Shown in pieces: positions 17,197-27,313 of a stretch of 64,000 bases of DNA. The stretch is from Pelistega europaea (GTDB lineage: Bacteria; Pseudomonadota; Gammaproteobacteria; Burkholderiales; Burkholderiaceae_B), in the NCBI RefSeq assembly GCF_013133775.1, contig NZ_JABGBO010000005.1, positions 170,723-234,722 on the forward strand, written 5' to 3'. Below the pieces are notes generated by a model that worked only from the letters and a program-made list of their open reading frames with translations, was not told the DNA's origin and did not search any database. Position 1 is the stretch's first letter. Every line of letters begins with the position of its first letter. A program made the translations under genes and the position numbers.

Positions 17197-17778
17197 TTAT
17201 GCAGCGAAATTAGCTTCTACAAACTTCCAGTTAACTACTTTCCAGAAACCACCTAAATAGTTAGGGCGAGAGTTGCGGTAGTCGATGTAGTAAGCATGCT
17301 CCCACACATCACAGGTAAGTAGTGGTTTATCAGCTGTTGTTAATGGAGTAGCTGCATTGCTAGTATTAACAATATCTACAGAACCGTCGGGCTTTTTCAC
17401 CAACCAAGTCCAACCAGAACCAAAATTACCGGCAGCAGACTTGTTGAATGCTTCAACAAATGCAGCAAAGCTACCAAATTTAGCATTGATGGCATCTGCT
17501 AATGCACCGCTAGGCTCACCACCACCATTAGGAGAAAGACCATTCCAGTAGAAAGTGTGGTTCCATATTTGAGCGGCATTATTAAATACACCACCAGAAG
17601 ACTTTTTAACAATTTCTTCTAAAGGCATATTTTCAAACTCTGTGCCAGGGATAAGATTGTTTAAGTTAGTCACATAAGTTTGGTGGTGTTTACCGTAGTG
17701 ATACTCTAAAGTTTCTTTAGAAATATGGGGTTCTAAAGCATCTAAAGCATAAGGTAATGCTGGTAAAGTATGTGTCAT
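17197..17778 (-). CDS. sodB: Superoxide dismutase [Fe]
   Basis: Cytosolic enzyme dismutating superoxide to oxygen and hydrogen peroxide, 193 residues like E. coli SodB. The N-terminal half has [13 protein letters not shown] (first metal His); the centre has [20 protein letters not shown] (second His) and [13 protein letters not shown]; the C-terminus has [14 protein letters not shown] (metal Asp and His). The glycine-rich NFGSGWTW context and NHTFYW favour iron over manganese. The start at 17778 is preferred, because AAGGA then lies 6 nt upstream and the protein begins [10 protein letters not shown] like its homologues; an ATG two codons earlier abuts the ribosome site. Confidence 0.95.
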   Translation of the reverse strand: MTHTLPALPYALDALEPHISKETLEYHYGKHHQTYVTNLNNLIPGTEFENMPLEEIVKKSSGGVFNNAAQIWNHTFYWNGLSPNGGGEPSGALADAINAKFGSFAAFVEAFNKSAAGNFGSGWTWLVKKPDGSVDIVNTSNAATPLTTADKPLLTCDVWEHAYYIDYRNSRPNYLGGFWKVVNWKFVEANFAA

Positions 17779-17825
17779 TTTCATTCCTTTATAAAAAATA
17801 CGTGCTACTCATTGTACTTGAGAAA

Positions 17826-19325
17826 TCACTTTTGTTCAGCTAAAACCACAACGTCAAGTGAACCATTTGCCAGCTCTATTCGCAAGGTCTGACCCTCTTG
17901 AGTGTCACTTGATTGTCGAATAATGTGAGACTGTGCATCATAGGTAATCGAATACCCTCTTTTTAAAATTGCCCGAGGATTGTAAGCCACCAATGCCTCT
18001 GACTTTGCTTGTAAACGCGACTGTTGCATCGCTAGATACTTGGGCATGGCTCTCACCAATCTATGGTGCAACTGCTCCACCTTAGATAATTGGGGCAAAA
18101 TTTGTTGCTTCAAGGTCTTGGCTAATCGTTGTTGTAACTGTTGTAACTGTAGCTGTTTAGGAGCTATTTGTTGCGGCAACAGCCATGCCATACGCTGCTG
18201 CAACTGTCGTAATTGTCTAATATGAGGAGCAAGTTGTGGACGGTGTGCATACAATGCCCGTACTTCTTGTGTCAACTCATTTTGCTTATCATGCAATAGC
18301 TGTGACATGCTTTGTTGCAAACGTTGCTGCAAAAAACGTTGTTGCTGTGATAATTGCTGCAACCTTTGTTGTGGAGATATTAGCCTAGCACTGGCTCTAT
18401 CCACACGCATACTATTTGTCTGTAATTGACGTTCTAATTGTCGTCCCAAGCGTTGCATATACTGAGCAAGATGCTCTCGCCATGCCTGTGTAGTAATAGA
18501 CACCATCTCAGCAGCAGCGGTTGGTGTAGGAGCGCGTACATCGGCAACAAAATCTGCAATAGTAAAATCGGTTTCATGTCCTACACCACTTACCACGGGT
18601 AAAGTCATCTGAGCAATAGTACGTGCAAGCTGCTCATCATTAAATGCCCATAAGTCTTCAATACTCCCACCTCCTCGCACAAGCAACACTACATCCACCT
18701 CTTGACGTGCTTGTGCTTGTTGCAACGCCTTTATCAGGGCTGCAGGAGCATCTCGTCCCTGCACCAAACTGGGATAAACAATCACTCGTATATAAGGGGC
18801 CCGTCGGCGAATAGCCGTCAAGACATCATGCAATGCAGCCGCTCCTAATGAAGTCACTACGCCTACAGTACCAATAAAATAAGGCAACGGTTTTTTCCTA
18901 GCACTATCCAGCAAGCCTTCTTGACTAAGCCTTTCTTTAATCCGCAAAAAAGCCTCATAAAGGTTACCCAAACCTGCGCGACGCATTTGCTCAATCTGAA
19001 TTTGGTAGTCACCCCGAGGTTCATAGAGCGTTACACGTGCTAGCACTTCAACCTCTACACCATTTTGAGGACGAAAGTTCACCCCCATAGTTCGCCCACG
19101 AAACATCACACCTCTCACGGCAGCACTATTATCCTTGAGGGAAAGATACCAATGACCTGAAGCAGCCGCAGTAAAGTTAGAGATTTCGCCTTTAATCCAT
19201 AGCATAGGGACTTGCTGATCAAGTACTTGTGAGACGTATCGGTTTAATTGTGCTACGCTGATAACCTCGTTGGATTGGTTAGATTCGTGGGTATTAAAGT
19301 TAGGATATGGCATGGTATGGGACAT
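17826..19325 (-). CDS. xseA: Exodeoxyribonuclease VII large subunit
   Basis: Large subunit of exonuclease VII, which degrades single-stranded DNA to oligonucleotides in repair, 499 residues. An N-terminal OB-fold (ISVAQLNRYVSQVLDQQVP, IKGEISNFTAAASGHWYLSL) is followed by the catalytic core (GVVTSLGAAALHDVLTAIRR, VVLLVRGGGSIEDLWAFNDE, PVVSGVGHETDFTIADFVAD, RAPTPTAAAE). A long glutamine- and leucine-rich coiled coil spans about 315-440, and the tail NPRAILKRGYSIT is typical. It is somewhat longer than E. coli XseA (456). The start codon lies inside a 26-bp tandem repeat with no clear ribosome site; an ATG four codons later (19313) is possible. Confidence 0.93.
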   Translation of the reverse strand: MSHTMPYPNFNTHESNQSNEVISVAQLNRYVSQVLDQQVPMLWIKGEISNFTAAASGHWYLSLKDNSAAVRGVMFRGRTMGVNFRPQNGVEVEVLARVTLYEPRGDYQIQIEQMRRAGLGNLYEAFLRIKERLSQEGLLDSARKKPLPYFIGTVGVVTSLGAAALHDVLTAIRRRAPYIRVIVYPSLVQGRDAPAALIKALQQAQARQEVDVVLLVRGGGSIEDLWAFNDEQLARTIAQMTLPVVSGVGHETDFTIADFVADVRAPTPTAAAEMVSITTQAWREHLAQYMQRLGRQLERQLQTNSMRVDRASARLISPQQRLQQLSQQQRFLQQRLQQSMSQLLHDKQNELTQEVRALYAHRPQLAPHIRQLRQLQQRMAWLLPQQIAPKQLQLQQLQQRLAKTLKQQILPQLSKVEQLHHRLVRAMPKYLAMQQSRLQAKSEALVAYNPRAILKRGYSITYDAQSHIIRQSSDTQEGQTLRIELANGSLDVVVLAEQK

Positions 19326-19394
19326 TACTCGTATAGCATAGTACCTAGTATTACTCGTATGGTATAGTGCCTGATATTACTCGTATGGCATGAG
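19324..19394. repeat. 26-bp tandem repeat overlapping the xseA start
   Basis: Units starting ATTACTCGTAT occur at 19324, 19350 and 19376, a period of exactly 26 bp with a few substitutions. The first unit overlaps the xseA start codon. Confidence 0.9.
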
Positions 19395-20139
19395 TTCAAA
19401 TCTAAAGGCTTTGCGGATGAATATATCAATTCAATGGAATATAGATAATTGAATCTTATCATAATCAAGAACTGCTTTGCAGTTCATGCCTTATATCCCC
19501 ATCGTAAACAATGAGGTTTTGCAGCACAATCTGATAAAGCCCCTCCCATCATGTAGATCTAACTCCAACTCTTGCTTTATAGACTCTTTTCATATAGATG
19601 TAACATCAATTTTTGCTTTATAGACTCTTTTTTAGAGAAAAAGTCAATCACTTTTTCACAAGCAATAGAAAATCAATCAGCTACAGCATTTTGCTGGCAA
19701 TTAGAGCCTAAAGATAAACTTTTTTCTAAAAAAATAATCATAACCATATGATTTATAATACAAAAAAATTATTTCAAAAAAATTGCATATTATTTAAGCA
19801 ATACCAAGGTAAATTGTATAAATACTGCAATAGCATGAGTTTTTCACAAAGTTATCCACAGAAATTTGGGATAACTTTTATCCCCCAAAATATTTCTTAA
19901 TGTTTTCCATAAGTTACTTTAAATTATCTGCCTCTCCCCCATAGGCGAAGTCAGTTTTTTTCAAACATCGTTCTTTTTTAAAAACTATTTTTGATAATCA
20001 ATCATATCCATTAACCAGCGAATAACTGACGAAAAAAACACTAATCTAATTAATTTCTCCTGTAGGGTTTCTTTCGCCTCTTGCTATTCTTTGCTCTACA
20101 ATTTACTTTATCGACTTTTTATTTAAACAATGTATCCCT
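19395..20139. other. Long AT-rich non-coding region with a DnaA-box-like site and hairpins
   Basis: The largest gene-free stretch of the window. It holds dispersed hairpin copy B (19503-19537), a 41-bp tandem repeat (19550-19590 and 19591-19631), a perfect consensus DnaA box TTATCCACA (19852-19860) and just beside it a hairpin GGGATAA-CTT-TTATCCC (19868-19884). The right end presumably carries the lpxK promoter. No ORF with coding character is visible. Whether the DnaA box is functional is unknown; I see only one perfect box. Confidence 0.6.
19550..19631. repeat. 41-bp tandem repeat, two copies
   Basis: Both copies (19550-19590 and 19591-19631) end TTGCTTTATAGACTCTTTT and begin CAT(G/A)TAGAT(C/G)TAAC. 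The left halves have diverged more than the right. Confidence 0.85.
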
Positions 20140-21486
20140 ATGGTTCTATCAGTATTCAGTCGCTACGTACAGCAACAATGGCTCAAAAAAGGTTGGTGGA
20201 GCCAACTGCTTACCCCTTTAAGCAAGGCAACTTCTCATTACGCCCAAAAGAAACGTTTTAAATTTCTCAGCGGACAGTCTCCCTCATACCAAGCCCCTGT
20301 TCCCGTGATTGTTGTGGGCAATATTTTCGTTGGTGGTACGGGCAAAACCCCATTAGTGATTGCCTTAACACAAGCATTACAAGCCAAAGGACATAAAGTA
20401 GGTATTGTCAGTCGTGGCTATGGTGTGCCTATTGGCAAAGAAGCTCGTTTTGTGAATATTCACTCAGCTCAAACACAGAAAAATCAAGAAACTGCCTTGT
20501 ACCCAACCGCTACACTAGCCTCTTGGATTGGTGACGAGCCTAGTGTACTGGCTCAATATGCCCCTATTGCTGTGCATCCTCAACGAGCCAAAGCCGCTCA
20601 AAAACTCTTACAAGAATGCCCAGATACTACCGTCATCATCAGTGATGATGGTTTACAGCACTATGGGTTAGCTCGAGACATAGAAATTGTTGTACAAGAT
20701 ACACGCAGAGTAGGTAATGGGTTAATGCTCCCTGCTGGTCCTTTGCGTGAGCCTGTGGATAGACTCAAAACAGTCGATTTTATTATCACTAACTACAACC
20801 TGTTATCTGATGTTCCCTCTTTAATTCAAGACTTGTTAGAGAAAGAAACACACTCACCACAGCCGGAAAACACCTTACAACAAACTCCGACTGACTCTCT
20901 AGCTAGTGCTAACTTATTTACTGAGTCTCAAGCAATACGCCATACAGCAAATACCTCACCCTCCTCCGTATCTGTACAGACTGGAGATTTTAAAGAGGTT
21001 TCCCGCACAACAAATACAACACCTGTGCATAGACATCCTTTAGCGATTACCATGTATTTGGTACCAACTACCCTCAGACAACTCTCAACAGGAAAAACAC
21101 TCTCTTTGTCTGACTTCATCACACAATATGGACAACAAAAACGTTATGCTATTGCAGGCATTGGTAACCCCCAACGTTTTTACCAAACACTTGCCGACTG
21201 CGGTCTAACACCCTCACAAACCCAATCTTTTGATGACCACCATGCCTTTAAGGCGTCTGATCTCACTCCTTTTCAGGATGGTTTAGTACTTATGACCGCT
21301 AAAGATGCAAGTAAATGCCTTTCATTTGCTGGTGATAATTGCTGGGCTGTTGAGGTTAAGGCACAATTTTACCCCACTGATTTTTTTGAGAAAGTTGTGC
21401 AGTTGCTAGACACACCCAAACCCAAAAAACTCAATATCTCCGTAACTAAATCAGGCTGTTGCAGTGGTAAAAGCTGTGGCTGTTAA
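20140..21486 (+). CDS. lpxK: Tetraacyldisaccharide 4'-kinase (lipid A 4'-kinase) with a central insertion
   Basis: Phosphorylates the lipid A disaccharide at the 4' position at the inner face of the inner membrane. The P-loop is VGNIFVGGTGKTPLV (about 59-73), then GDEPSVLAQ and the catalytic-site motif SDDGLQHYGLARD. The C-terminal part has AIAGIGNPQRFYQTLADCGL, SFDDHHAFKASDL and MTAKDASKC. At 448 residues it exceeds the usual 330-345: a serine/threonine/glutamine-rich stretch of roughly 70 residues (about 230-300, around EKETHSPQPENTLQQTPTDS) interrupts the fold, and the C-terminus carries a cysteine-rich tail CCSGKSCGC. The 3' end is copied in the following spacer. It is the first gene of the lpxK - trm112-like - kdsB group. 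Confidence 0.9.
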   Translation: MVLSVFSRYVQQQWLKKGWWSQLLTPLSKATSHYAQKKRFKFLSGQSPSYQAPVPVIVVGNIFVGGTGKTPLVIALTQALQAKGHKVGIVSRGYGVPIGKEARFVNIHSAQTQKNQETALYPTATLASWIGDEPSVLAQYAPIAVHPQRAKAAQKLLQECPDTTVIISDDGLQHYGLARDIEIVVQDTRRVGNGLMLPAGPLREPVDRLKTVDFIITNYNLLSDVPSLIQDLLEKETHSPQPENTLQQTPTDSLASANLFTESQAIRHTANTSPSSVSVQTGDFKEVSRTTNTTPVHRHPLAITMYLVPTTLRQLSTGKTLSLSDFITQYGQQKRYAIAGIGNPQRFYQTLADCGLTPSQTQSFDDHHAFKASDLTPFQDGLVLMTAKDASKCLSFAGDNCWAVEVKAQFYPTDFFEKVVQLLDTPKPKKLNISVTKSGCCSGKSCGC

Positions 21487-21563
21487 GAGCAGTAACATTG
21501 CTGAATAGGCATAGCAGTCTTAAGTCGCGATAGTAAAAGCTGCGGATGTTAAGAGCAGTACAT
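21467..21563. repeat. Tandem duplication of the lpxK 3' end (period 66 bp)
   Basis: The 32 bases from 21467, containing the last codons and stop of lpxK, recur with few changes at 21533-21563. Both share GTTAAGAGCAGTA. Confidence 0.85.
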
Positions 21564-21665
21564 GGTATACTGGTGGCAGTTTTTAATGAATTAGTCTTTC
21601 GCTATTACTCCAAGGGAGAGTTACTAACTCTCCTTTGTCAAGCTATAGCTATAGGTCTCTTTACC

Positions 21666-21839
21666 ATGATGAATCCAGAATATCTCAAAAGTTTACGTTG
21701 CCCTGTCAGCAAAAAACCTCTTCGCTACGATGCAGAAAAACAAGAACTAATTTCTGATGAGGCACAGCTTGCCTACCCAATCCGAGATGGCATTCCCATC
21801 TTATTAAAAGAACAAGCCCGCCCACTTTCTGCTAGCTAA
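21666..21839 (+). CDS. Trm112-family small zinc-ribbon-like protein (YcaR/UPF0434 type)
   Basis: A 57-residue protein matching the Trm112-like YcaR family: [20 protein letters not shown], then [20 protein letters not shown] and [13 protein letters not shown]. Members sit between lpxK and kdsB in many proteobacteria, as here. Only one of the usual zinc-ribbon cysteines is present (RCPVS, where many members have CPxC). The frame is open upstream to 21546, but those 40 residues do not resemble the family, so the start is put at 21666; the next codon is also ATG. The 20-nt gap to kdsB suggests co-transcription. Confidence 0.85.
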   Translation: MMNPEYLKSLRCPVSKKPLRYDAEKQELISDEAQLAYPIRDGIPILLKEQARPLSAS

Positions 21840-21858
21840 ACTAGTTCAAAAGGTTTTT

Positions 21859-23432
<1,574 letters not shown>

Positions 23433-23458
23433 CGCAGGCTAGTACTTTTTTGGAATCA

Positions 23459-23503
23459 ACGACGCTATCGTTACCATCAGAAATCGGTGCTAGCGTCGTT
23501 TTT
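23459..23503 (+). terminator. Terminator of adk
   Basis: ACGACGCTA (23459-23467) pairs with TAGCGTCGT (23491-23499), followed by a short T-run. Confidence 0.75.
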
Positions 23504-23562
23504 AATGCATAGAGTGAAAAAATTACATATCACTTTTCTATAAGTTTTATACAGGAGACAGC

Positions 23563-24321
23563 ATGGAAATCAAAGGAAAAGTATTTATTGTGACTGGTGG
23601 TGCATCTGGTCTAGGTGCCGGTACAGTTAAGATGCTTGTAGACAACGGTGCCAAGGTCGTTATTGCCGATGTACAAGATGAGGCGGGTCAAAAATATGCC
23701 CAAGAGTTAGGGCAAGTTTTTGTGCATTGTGATGTCACTTCTGAAGCCGATGCTAAAGCAGTAGTAGCTAAAGCAGTGGAGTTAGGACCGTTATTCGGAC
23801 TTATCAACTGTGCAGGGATTGCTCCTGCTTGCAAAACCACCAACAAACAAGGGGCACACCCCCTTGATTTATTCCAAAAAGTTATCGCTATTAATCTTGT
23901 TGGTAGCTTTAATATGCTACGCCTTGCTGCCGAAGCGATGGAAAAAAATACTCCTGAGCCAACAGGTGAGAGAGGCATTATTATCAATACTGCCTCTGTG
24001 GCGGCTTATGAGGGCCAAGTCGGTCAGGCAGCTTATTCCGCCTCCAAAGGAGGTGTAGTTGGTATGACATTACCTATTGCACGTGATTTAGCACGCTCTG
24101 GTATTCGTTGTAATACCATTGCACCGGGTATCTTTGGTACTCCTATGATGTTTGGTATGCCACAAGAAGTCCAAGACTCTTTGGCGGCTAATATCCCCTT
24201 TCCTTCTCGTCTGGGAAGACCAGAGGATTATGCCAAATTAGTGCATAGTATTGTGACCAATGACATGATTAATGGGGAAACGATTCGTATTGACGGAGCT
24301 ATTCGTCTGCAACCTCGTTAG
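23563..24321 (+). CDS. Short-chain dehydrogenase of the 3-hydroxyacyl-CoA dehydrogenase type II (HSD10-like) group
   Basis: NAD-dependent cytosolic oxidoreductase, 252 residues. The cofactor motif TGGASGLGAG (about 11-20) and VVIADVQDE, with an Asp at the end of the second strand, favour NAD. The core motifs are NCAGIAPA, catalytic Ser in INTASVAAYEGQ, and YSASKGG. Segments such as GQVGQAAYSASKGGVVGMTL and RCNTIAPGIFGTPMM are characteristic of the 17-beta-HSD type 10 / 2-methyl-3-hydroxybutyryl-CoA dehydrogenase group, so a role in fatty-acid or isoleucine breakdown is likely but not certain. AGGAG lies 7 nt upstream. It stands alone between terminators. Confidence 0.85.
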   Translation: MEIKGKVFIVTGGASGLGAGTVKMLVDNGAKVVIADVQDEAGQKYAQELGQVFVHCDVTSEADAKAVVAKAVELGPLFGLINCAGIAPACKTTNKQGAHPLDLFQKVIAINLVGSFNMLRLAAEAMEKNTPEPTGERGIIINTASVAAYEGQVGQAAYSASKGGVVGMTLPIARDLARSGIRCNTIAPGIFGTPMMFGMPQEVQDSLAANIPFPSRLGRPEDYAKLVHSIVTNDMINGETIRIDGAIRLQPR

Positions 24322-24343
24322 GGATACGTAAAATAATCAGGCT

Positions 24344-24363
24344 ACGCCCGATATATCGGGCGT
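24344..24363 (+). terminator. Terminator of the SDR gene
   Basis: A perfect 20-bp palindrome, ACGCCCGATATATCGGGCGT, 23 nt after the stop codon. Only a short T stretch follows. Confidence 0.6.
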
Positions 24364-24378
24364 TTGCTACCCCACCTT

Positions 24379-24591
24379 TCCGAATTTCACCACATCTATT
24401 TCTGCTTTACTAACCCACCACCTATTCGAATTCCACCACGTCTATTTTTACACTCTGCCAGCCTTTGACAACCTTTGTGCATCGCCTGGGCAACATCCTT
24501 TCTTACCTAATTCACCAAGAACTAACGAACGGTGCATGATGTTTATGTGACCGATAACACTCTTCGCCTTTCTTACCTAATTCACCAAGAA
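24379..24591. repeat. Two different tandem duplications upstream of murJ
   Basis: First pair: CGAATTTCACCACATCTATT (from 24381) and CGAATTCCACCACGTCTATT (from 24427), period 46. Second pair: 25 identical bases at 24497-24521 and 24567-24591, containing TTACCTAATTCACCAAGAA, period 70. The spacer from 24322 to 24661 shows nothing else recognisable beyond the SDR terminator. Confidence 0.88.
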
Positions 24592-24661
24592 AACCCTCAG
24601 ATAAATGGTCAAAAAAACCTTTATCTTTTACAATAGCACTTTCTATCTTCAAAAGTATGCC

Positions 24662-26272
24662 ATGAGTTTATTACGATCTGCCGCTACGATTAGTGGGCTT
24701 ACTCTTCTTTCTCGCATTACAGGTTTAATTCGCGATATTTTAATTGCAAGAACCTTTGGTGCCAGTCCATTGACCGATGCATTCTGGGTTGCATTTCGTA
24801 TTCCCAACTTATTACGCCGTTTGTTTGCTGAAGGGGCTTTTTCGCAAGCATTTGTCCCTATCCTTGCTGAACATAAGGAACAACACTCACCCGACAAGGT
24901 CAAGTCCCTCCTTGACCATGTAGCCATGGTGTTATTTTTCTCCTTATTGTTAGTTACGATTATCGGGATTATTGGAGCTCCTGTGGTCGTCTGGATTATG
25001 GCAACGGGGATGCGTACCCAGGGAGAAGGATTTCATGAGGCTGTTTTTATGACACGCCTTATGTTTCCCTATATTCTCTGCATGTCACTTGTCGCTTTTG
25101 CCTCTGGTGTATTAAATACATGGAAAAAATTTGCAATTCCTGCGTTTACGCCCGTGCTACTTAACCTCTCCATGATTTTTGCCTGTTTCTTTTTACTGGG
25201 ATTATTTGTCCAGCCCATCTATGCCTTGGCTACTGGGGTAATGATAGGAGGAGTATTACAACTGGCTGTCCAATGGGGGGCTTTAGCTAAAATTGGACTG
25301 TTCCCCAGTTTCAGACATTCGCTTAAGGCAGCATGGCAGGATCCCAATGTTCGTCGCATCATCAAACTGATGGGACCTGCCATTCTTGGGGTATCTGTGG
25401 CACAGATTTCCATCCTAATCAACACCAATATCGCTACATGGCTACCGGCAGGCAGTGTGACATGGTTATCTTTTGCTGACCGATTGATGGAGTTCCCGAC
25501 TGCCCTGCTTGGCATTGCTATTGGTACCGTATTACTGCCAAGCCTTGCTGCTGCTAATGCCAAAGAAGATGTACAAGCCTACAGTCGATTACTCGATTGG
25601 GGGTTGCGATTAGTTTTCCTATTAGGCTTACCTTGTGTGCTAGGACTGTCCTTATTAAGTGAAGGACTTGTCGCTAATCTTTTTAACTACGGGGCCTTTA
25701 CCCACAAAGACGTTGCTATGACACAAACCGCCGTCATTGCCTATGCATTTGGATTGATTGGCATTTTATCAGTAAAAATCCTTGCCCCTGGCTTTTACGC
25801 CAAACAAGATATTCGCACCCCCGTCAAAATTGCGATTGTTGTGCTAATCAGCACACAAGTATTTAATCTCATCTTTGTACCTTTTCTTGCTCACGCAGGT
25901 CTGTCCTTATCTATTGGTTTGGGGGCAACAATGAATGCCCTGTGCCTATATATCGGATTACGTCGCCGTCAAGCCTATATTCCACATACTCGCTGGTTAC
26001 CTTTCTTTGCTCGAGTTTTCCCTGCACTGCTCATCCTTGCCGCTTGGTTATATTTCAGTCAACAGTACATTGATTGGCAAATGACAGATAGTTTAAGTTT
26101 AAACCAACAACTTGCCCACTTTCTGGGGCAATGGAGCACAGCTACCCATTGGTTAAATAATATCAGCCGCCTTATAACATTAATTGTTATTCTAGCTATA
26201 AGTATGGTGCTTTATTTTGCAACCCTTTTCATTATGGGTTTTCGATTGCGTGATTTTGCAAGGCAACGCTAA
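24662..26272 (+). CDS. murJ: Lipid II flippase MurJ
   Basis: Inner-membrane flippase that moves lipid II to the periplasmic face for peptidoglycan synthesis, 536 residues with about 14 hydrophobic segments. The N-terminus MSLLRSAATISGLTLLSRIT and the segments LIRDILIARTFGAS, TDAFWVAFRIPNLLRRLFAE, GAFSQAFVPILAEH and MEFPTALLGIAIGTVLLPSL are strongly conserved. The start at 24662 matches homologues; the frame is open upstream for 19 codons without family similarity, and neither position has a good ribosome site. The last codons of murJ are part of a tandem duplication that fills the following spacer. Confidence 0.95.
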   Translation: MSLLRSAATISGLTLLSRITGLIRDILIARTFGASPLTDAFWVAFRIPNLLRRLFAEGAFSQAFVPILAEHKEQHSPDKVKSLLDHVAMVLFFSLLLVTIIGIIGAPVVVWIMATGMRTQGEGFHEAVFMTRLMFPYILCMSLVAFASGVLNTWKKFAIPAFTPVLLNLSMIFACFFLLGLFVQPIYALATGVMIGGVLQLAVQWGALAKIGLFPSFRHSLKAAWQDPNVRRIIKLMGPAILGVSVAQISILINTNIATWLPAGSVTWLSFADRLMEFPTALLGIAIGTVLLPSLAAANAKEDVQAYSRLLDWGLRLVFLLGLPCVLGLSLLSEGLVANLFNYGAFTHKDVAMTQTAVIAYAFGLIGILSVKILAPGFYAKQDIRTPVKIAIVVLISTQVFNLIFVPFLAHAGLSLSIGLGATMNALCLYIGLRRRQAYIPHTRWLPFFARVFPALLILAAWLYFSQQYIDWQMTDSLSLNQQLAHFLGQWSTATHWLNNISRLITLIVILAISMVLYFATLFIMGFRLRDFARQR

Positions 26273-26405
26273 AAGGACTGGCTTATTGCTTAAGCAGCGG
26301 TGTATTTTCTGGGGTGTGATTTTGTAGGGCAACACTAGAGGACAGGCTTATTGCTTAAGCAGTAGTGTATTTTCTGGGGCGTGATTTTATAGGGCAACAC
26401 TAGAG
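26250..26405. repeat. 65-bp tandem duplication anchored in the murJ 3' end
   Basis: Full copies are 26275-26339 and 26340-26404. The right end of each unit (GTGATTTTGTAGGGCAACAC and GTGATTTTATAGGGCAACAC) matches the murJ 3' end GTGATTTTGCAAGGCAACGC at 26250, so the array has about 2.4 copies and arose from the gene end. The last copy brings an AGAGGA ribosome site to the Sel1 gene. Confidence 0.92.
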
Positions 26406-26414
26406 GAATCAATT

Positions 26415-27218
26415 ATGTTTAAAACGCTTTTTTCCAAACTCATGCAATTCATTATGGCAAAACCAGATGGCCCCGAAGCCCTCGATATGGCAATGGAAAT
26501 GCTAATGGAAAAAGCGCAAACAGGTGATGCTCAAGCACAGTATGAAATCGGCTTGTATTACCTACAAGGCAGATATTTCAATCAGGATATTCCTGCCGCC
26601 CTACGTTGGCTAGCCTTAGCAGCAAAACAATATCATATACAAGCAGAAGCATTGCTGGCATACTATTACCACCAACATTTGGCTCAATATCCAGAATATA
26701 CCAGCCAAGTTATCGATTGGGCTGAGCATGCATCTTTGCGCAGTAACCTACTAGCCCAATCTGTATGGGGAGAAATTCTCATTCATGGTTTGGATAAACA
26801 AGCTGCTTCCCCCTACTGTTTACAATACCTACAGCATGCGGCAGAATGGAAAGAACAACCAGAACATATTACCAATACGCAGCGTTTATTAGAAAAATCG
26901 GCAACTAAAATTCCTCGTTTGATGGATTATTTCGGAGCTAGCAGCACCGTCACTGCACATGAAAAAGATTACCTCAAACAAGCTCAACACCAGCAGCAAT
27001 TACGTGCGCAGTATCTTTTGGGAATGCTTTATCTACAAGGTTTATGGGTGGAGCAAGACGGTAATGAAGCACGCTACTGGATAGAGTTAGCTGCTAAACA
27101 AGGCTACCAGCCAGCCCAATTACAATTAAGTGAGATGTATCGACAAGGTATTGCTGTCACACAAAGCGACACTGAAGCAGCCTATTGGGAAAAACAGGCG
27201 CAGAAAATAAAAGCATAG
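26415..27218 (+). CDS. Sel1-like tetratricopeptide repeat protein
   Basis: 267 residues made of Sel1-type helical repeats, seen clearly as DAQAQYEIGLYYLQGRYF, then ALRWLALAAKQ (about 37-75), and again as RAQYLLGMLYLQG, ARYWIELAAKQGYQPAQLQL and SEMYRQGIAVTQ near 195-255. Such repeats mediate protein contacts. There is no signal peptide (the start MFKTLFSKLMQFIMAKP is short and not cleavable-looking), so it is probably cytoplasmic. No partner or function can be inferred from its neighbours murJ and the symporter gene. Confidence 0.75.
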   Translation: MFKTLFSKLMQFIMAKPDGPEALDMAMEMLMEKAQTGDAQAQYEIGLYYLQGRYFNQDIPAALRWLALAAKQYHIQAEALLAYYYHQHLAQYPEYTSQVIDWAEHASLRSNLLAQSVWGEILIHGLDKQAASPYCLQYLQHAAEWKEQPEHITNTQRLLEKSATKIPRLMDYFGASSTVTAHEKDYLKQAQHQQQLRAQYLLGMLYLQGLWVEQDGNEARYWIELAAKQGYQPAQLQLSEMYRQGIAVTQSDTEAAYWEKQAQKIKA

Positions 27219-27313
27219 GGAAACATTTTCTCCCCAAAAATATCTATTATCAGGTAGAATACCGCCTATTATTAACCTAGTGATTAAGTAAACAATTTAC
27301 CAAGGGGAGTTCT

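Noticed and set aside
19840..19890. Replication origin
   Set aside because: Only one perfect DnaA box, no dnaA, dnaN, gyrB or parAB gene nearby; kept only as a low-interest observation.
21546..21665. Longer start of the Trm112-like protein
   Set aside because: The 40 extra residues contain a piece of duplicated lpxK-end DNA and have no family similarity.
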